DNA of 64,000 nt from Epiperipatus broadwayi (taxonomy: Eukaryota > Onychophora > Udeonychophora > Euonychophora > Peripatidae), in contig JAQFVV010006312.1 of NCBI GenBank assembly GCA_028023455.1, positions 2,130,163 to 2,194,162 of the forward strand, given 5' to 3'. The translations under genes and the position numbers were made by a program. Below the pieces are notes generated by a model, which was not told the origin of the DNA, ran no database searches, and saw only the letters and a program-made list of their open reading frames with translations. Each line of letters opens with the position of its first letter. Positions within the stretch are counted from its first letter, which is position 1. Of the stretch, positions 58,231-64,000 are shown piece by piece.

Positions 58231-61200
58231 ACTAATAATGAATGAATGGAAAATTATATAGTATATATATTTTTTCCTCCTTATACATATTGTATTATTA
58301 GTATTATTGTTATAATAGGTTATAGTTAATTTTATATTGTAACCTTATATTTTAGTGTAAAATATAAATATTGATAGAACTGATATAAAAATTTCTCTGT
58401 CTCCTTCTTAGTGATATGATTGCCTTGGTTTGCATTCTGAACAGACTATTTACTTGCATTCAAAATAATTTACTGGTGAGAATAAATAATATTTTGTCTT
58501 GCTTATTGCCTAGGTTATTTTAACATATTTAAAATTGCTCTTTTCCATCCACTGATTTGGGTCAAATATGTTTAACTTGTAAAAAATTGACAGCACATAT
58601 CAAGTTTAGTAAAATGTGATTAATAATAATAATAGTAATTCTTATTTATTTAAAATAATCTTAGAAATTATTTTCATTTAATTCAAAAGCCATTTATTTA
58701 ACTAATTTTTAAATCATTAGATAAAAATATAATACACACGTGTGCGTTTCCATTTAAAAAGAGAGCGTTCATGGTATTATTATGAAAAAAATGGTGTAAG
58801 CATAACATGTAAACAAAACATGTTATGCATATTTTAAAAAATTATTGACAAGCAAATGAGTTAACCAAGAATTCTCATATGAATTTAAATATAAATGGTG
58901 ATATTTAATAACAGTATGAGTTGCTGAATTTAAAGGATCTGTTCAAGTCTGCTGGCCAAATAAATTAAATTGCTAATAATTTGCCCAATATCTCTATTTG
59001 AAATATGTTGGAATGTTTAACTTTAAAAGTAGAATTAATAGTAGAAGATCAGTATATTTTGAAATACTTATTACATACAAACTGGCAACATTAAATAAAT
59101 ATTTTAATTACAGATGTTTTTCAGATATGAAAATTTTACTTTTTAAAAAAAGAAGAGGTTTAAAATCAAATTTAAATGTTAAATTTTATTGAAATGCCAC
59201 TTTAATGTCTCTATGTATCAGTTAAATAATGAAGAATTGATTATCTTATCTGAACATATACTGCCAGTAACATATTTATTATTTAATTTGTTTACTACTT
59301 GAATAATAATAACAGCCTTTAAATAATTAACTAAATCGACTTTCTGTTTTCTATCAACAATTTTGAATTATTAAATTATTTTGCTCTAATTATTATTTCT
59401 AGATTTAAATGTGGATAGATAAATTAATATAGCCTGGATATCATAAACTTGGAACAATGCTAGATAAAATGTAGAATTTAATAACTTATGAAGAACATTT
59501 TCATTTAAGCTCTACATGTCCTGCTTTTGGAATTATCCCATATTCATAGAACTCACGTAAAATTTCATTAACTGAAAAGTACTCATAATAACTAGAACAA
59601 ACAGATAAAAGCACATCTATGGAATTTGGCTATAATTTATAATTATTATTTTGTGTAATGTGTATTTATTGTTTGAAACATTTTATATTGATTTCACAGA
59701 TAACATTTAATATTCCAAAATGTTGTACACTTTTATTTATGTATTTAAGTAAGAATGAATTAATTTTAATTTTTATTTGTTACATGAACTTATATGTGAG
59801 GTTCATAATTTATATTTTTACTATGTTTAAATTAAATTCATAGGATTGAATAAAATATTTATTTGAGGAAATAGTGCTTGCGTAAAGTTTGAGAATTACT
59901 AATAAATTTAAGATGTGTGTCAATCTCATATGAAGTGTCTTATGAGTCTTTCCAGGGTTCTGTTACTATACTTGTGTTGCCTGTATTACATTGTTATTAT
60001 GTTTATATTTTAAGCAGAATAAATCAGTATATTAGTTGTCCTTATTATTGAAATACTTTTCATTATGTATGAACCCACATCTGCTAAATTGCTGGTGTTT
60101 TTCTGAATTGTCAGAGTAACTGAGGAGGATGATTTTGCACTTTAAATATGAAGTAAATATTAATATTGCTTTACAATGTTAAATGGCATTAGTCTGTGCT
60201 AATTATTTTCCACTTTCTGTATTTTTACACTCATTCTTGCACTGGTGATTAATTGGCAGAATTGTGTAATTATATTTGTTGTTTTATGATGGTGTATAAA
60301 CCCACAGGGCATTCAGTGTTGTATCATTCCTATGTGTAAATGAATGCAACCACAGGAATATCATTTTACTTCATAAATGTAAGCTTGGGCAAAGTATTTT
60401 GTATTACAATGCTAAAATCTTCTTCTTCTATTTATAAGTATAACTTATAAGTTCAGTCATAAAATGTAGTAGGATATCTTATCTAAATTATCCTCAGAAT
60501 GATTAATTGTTTGTTAATTAATATTTTATCTGATATGAAGTTTGAATTTTCATTTTGGTTTAGCATTGCATTATAGCTAAATCCTGCAAATATAATATTA
60601 TTTATTATATTAATATAGGTTTATAGTATAGGTTTATTGGTTCTGGAACTGAAACAGGTATTTCATGATTTGATGTTGAATTTCAGTATATTTTCCTCAA
60701 GGCAGAAATTAGATCAAATTATAATAAAATTTATGATTAGGCTTTTATAAAACTGTGCCTATGATATATTTATTGAAGGAAACAAATAGAATAATATTTT
60801 ATTTGTTTATTTTATTTATTTGTTGATTTATGTATCTATTTATTATATTAAACATCCTACATCAATTATTTGTTAATCATAGAATTGTAAATAAATATTA
60901 ATTTATAATTAAACTTACTGTGCCATTGCTATTTGTCATTCATAAAACCAGAAATCCTATATCTTGAATAGAGCATACATTGGAGTACATACTGTTGTCA
61001 GTATGATATAAGACTCTTAGTTATATTCTGAGAAAATATTTGAATGCTTTTGTCCTTGGTAGTTTATGATGTGTAAGGTACAATAAAATCCCATTTGCCT
61101 TTTCCTTCACTTTAGCTTTGCGTTGTTGAGTCTAGTACATGATACAAAAATTGATTGATTTTATAAACTTAGCAACAGATTTACCAGATAATGCTACACT

Positions 61201-64000
61201 TGAATTTATTTTCTTAATGTTATAATTGTAATTTATCAAACATAACAAGAGTCTCAAAGCTATTTATTAAATTATAAATTTAAGTTTATAAGGAAAGAAC
61301 GCAAGTTTTCCATGCTTACTTATTATTGAAAAGCACATACCTAGACTAGCATTTGTACCAAAACCATACATGTAACTCTTAAAGAATAATCTTTAGTAAT
61401 TCCACAAATCATACTATCTTGTCCATGGTTGACCACAAGGTCTCATGCAATGAAAAATCGCAAATTAAAGTTTTGAAGGATAATAAAATCACATACCTAT
61501 AATTTGTCTAATGTACTTTTATATACTGCTACAATGGGTCTTCGCAGTGTACCCTGGCTGCAACCAGATTAGATCATAATAATTTGATGTTATATCATCA
61601 ATTTTGTTTGCTGTAATGTGATCAGACTTTTCGTTTACATTTTTTTATAGTTTTTGGTGCAATGTGGTAGGCTCAAATACTTAGATTTGTCACATGTGCT
61701 CAGATTTTGATTACAACCTTTAGTGCCACAATGCGGTTGGTTAGCATGATATGTTTATCAAAGTTACACAGTCATTATAATTGGTTGGTTATGGTTTTTG
61801 GCAGCCCAATGAATAGGACCATTCATTTACAGGGAATTTGGGTACAGCATAAAAGAGATAGTTGTTGATTTGTATGAAATGTAGATTGAAATTGTAAAAT
61901 ATTTCCAACATAATAAAAAGAGCAAAAAGTTTTCTTCTTTTCTGAGCCAACGTAATATCTGGTAAAATGAATATACTCACAAAAAAGTATTTTTTTAATA
62001 TTTAGCTTTATTACTGTGTGGCATGCTATTAATATTATAATGGGATGATCCTTTTCAGGACTCGAGGAAGTCACATCTACCTATAGTCAGACTTTGAGTC
62101 TTTTCATAGAATGCCATGGATGATGTGATTTAAAATATAATCTAATCCATTCCGCTATTAATAACCTCATTACTCTCAGAATTCGAGCTCAGAGTAGAAA
62201 TCGCAATTGACTCTCTTCAGGCATTTCCACAAATATCCCATAGCAATGATAAATTTAGTATAAGCTATATATAAATCACTAAGCTGATTCAATATATATA
62301 TGCATGAGTATGTATATTTATAATTATTGCTTTTATATAATGACTAAATAAAATAAACAAACGAGACCTGTTTAATTTTAAAATCAAGTTTAACACATTT
62401 TAAATAGAAGCAAAAATATTATCACATAAATAATAAAAATATTAAAATTTAGAATTATTATCTGTGCTTATATATATACAATAATAAACTATGTAACATT
62501 CAGAAAAAACATAATGTAATTATTTACATATATATAATTTAAAATCATGTGTACAATAAATAATACCACCATACATTACAAATCTATGTATTGTGTCATT
62601 AAAATGATTCAGTGTGTGTTATATGTCTATATAAGATAACATCCATTCACACTAGATTAATAATAGAATGTATTCTGATATTATGTTATTGTTTAAAAAA
62701 AATTATGATAATTGTCAGGTAAGGTTCAATTTGGAATATAATAAAACTTACTTCCAAATTGAAATAATTTAAAAACTTTTACCTTAGTCAGCCGTCATTT
62801 TCATCAGAGCATATATCAAAATATCAACATCTAAATTTTATTAAATAGATAAAAATAAAATGTTTATCTTATCAGTTCTCCACTTATTCTGTTAAAATCA
62901 ATTTAATATATGAAATAATTTCTCCATGTAAATATAATTATCCACAAAGGAAATAAAGTTTAAGAGTTATTAAAGTACACAACGAAGTATTCCAAGATGC
63001 AAAAGAATAATGGTTTTATATTCCTCCTTAGATGAGATAAAATGATAATGAATGTTGAAAGGTAAAGTTTCCTGATCATTCTTTAAAGAGGTAATCCAAA
63101 TATTCATTCTTTTAAATATTTGCATAGTAAAATATTTAATATCTTCTTCAATATAATACTCTATTATTAAGGCAACCTTTTTTAGTGGAAATTACGATGA
63201 TTATACTTTAGGCATTAAGTAGAAATAAATTTATATGTTCAAGTTTAAAACATCAGCAGAAATCCTTGGCATAAATTGTCTAGCCAAAGAACATCTTTAT
63301 AAATTTTTGTCTTCTTAAACATATATTTTGAAAACTCATTTCGAAGACATTGATAACTCTTATAACCTTGTCAATTTCAATGATTATTTTTTTATAGTTC
63401 TTTATAACATTAAAAGTAAGTAAATTAATTACTTGAAGACAGTTTTAAAATAGTGAATCTTTTTTTTTTTTTAAAAATGTAAACTAAATTTGAACACATT
63501 TAAATTTACAGACGTAGTTATTGCCTTGATAACTAAATAGAAGATTATTATATAACAATATTAGTTTGTTTTTATACTGGATTAATTTCTGAAAGCATAT
63601 CACATAATCATGCTCACACTCTCTATTGTTTAAAATATACAATTTGTAATGAACTCCAAATGTTTATTTCCTTTGTTTCAATTGATAAAATGCAATGATG
63701 ACTTACAGCTTTATCAATGTCAAGTTTTGGTTAATAAAAAAATACTATTAGTTAGAAACATTTATTTATGTGTGTGTATAAATAAATTAGAATTATTCAT
63801 TTTTAGAATTATTCTTTTAATACTAACTAGTTTATGTATGTAGCTGATATATGAAAAGCTTAAGATAGGTGTATGTTATTTATATCTGTTGATTCGATAT
63901 AGGCACCGTTACATTCACAAAGAAACAAATTCTTTTAGGTGAGGCTCATATGGTACTCTCACATTACCCCTCCTTAAAAGAGTTCAAATTTTATATTTAC
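58231..64000. other. No assignable gene or repeat
   Basis: AT-rich to the window end; only short open frames. 60900-61800 and 62040-62230 are slightly less AT-rich but show no motif I can name. Confidence 0.55.

Overview
This is an AT-rich (roughly three quarters A+T by eye) piece of animal nuclear DNA. It shows the animal-type retroelements RTE, CR1/L2/Jockey-like LINEs and Penelope-like elements (PLEs), tRNA-derived SINEs with pol III boxes, many (TA)n and (TATC)n arrays, and spliceosomal GT/AG signals. No bacterial-style gene order is present. The species cannot be named from the sequence; an AT-rich invertebrate is the best guess.

Host genes are almost absent. The one convincing candidate is a tiny two-exon gene on the minus strand at 1713-1979 (62 codons, perfect donor, TATA box upstream). 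Two weaker candidates are an open stretch at 44411-44962 and a Cys-rich possible last exon at 23793-24004.

Layout: 1-1550, decayed RTE LINE (minus); 1713-2058, small gene and its promoter; 2485-3095, palindromic MITE; 3450-4550, RTE copy whose 5' end is inverted (twin priming); 5405-5647, MITE; 7243-7625, foldback-element copy; 8186-8488, TATC/TCTG array; 9960-11880, decayed Jockey/CR1-like LINE (minus) holding a TA array; 14149-17428, full-length RTE LINE with target-site duplications; 18131-18600 and 20245-21095, TIR elements; 22972-23205, tandem tRNA-derived SINE dimer; 24605-25960, PLE with a long open RT/GIY-YIG frame; 26845-27568, near-perfect PLE palindrome; 27882-28405, foldback element; 28474-28560, tRNA-Gly-like SINE; 34241-42694, LTR retrotransposon with 2-kb LTRs whose interior is part of gag plus an almost intact RTE LINE; 42711-43310, second PLE palindrome; 46357-48830, large foldback composite carrying a small PLE-end palindrome with a 12-bp duplication; 50290-55250, degraded LINE with an esterase-type ORF1 (minus); 55370-57458, third PLE palindrome; 57680-58230, another PLE relic. 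The last 6 kb and much of 28.6-34.2 kb hold nothing I can name.

The most unusual structure is the LTR element at 34.2-42.7 kb. Between its PBS-proximal gag region and its polypurine tract lies a sense-oriented RTE LINE that is complete at its 5' end but cut off at its 3' end. This is the reverse of normal LINE truncation and fits template switching during LTR-element reverse transcription; insertion followed by deletion is the alternative. The second theme is that PLE insertions repeatedly form head-to-head palindromes bordered by (TA)n arrays, some of which appear to have grown from TATATA seeds inside the elements.
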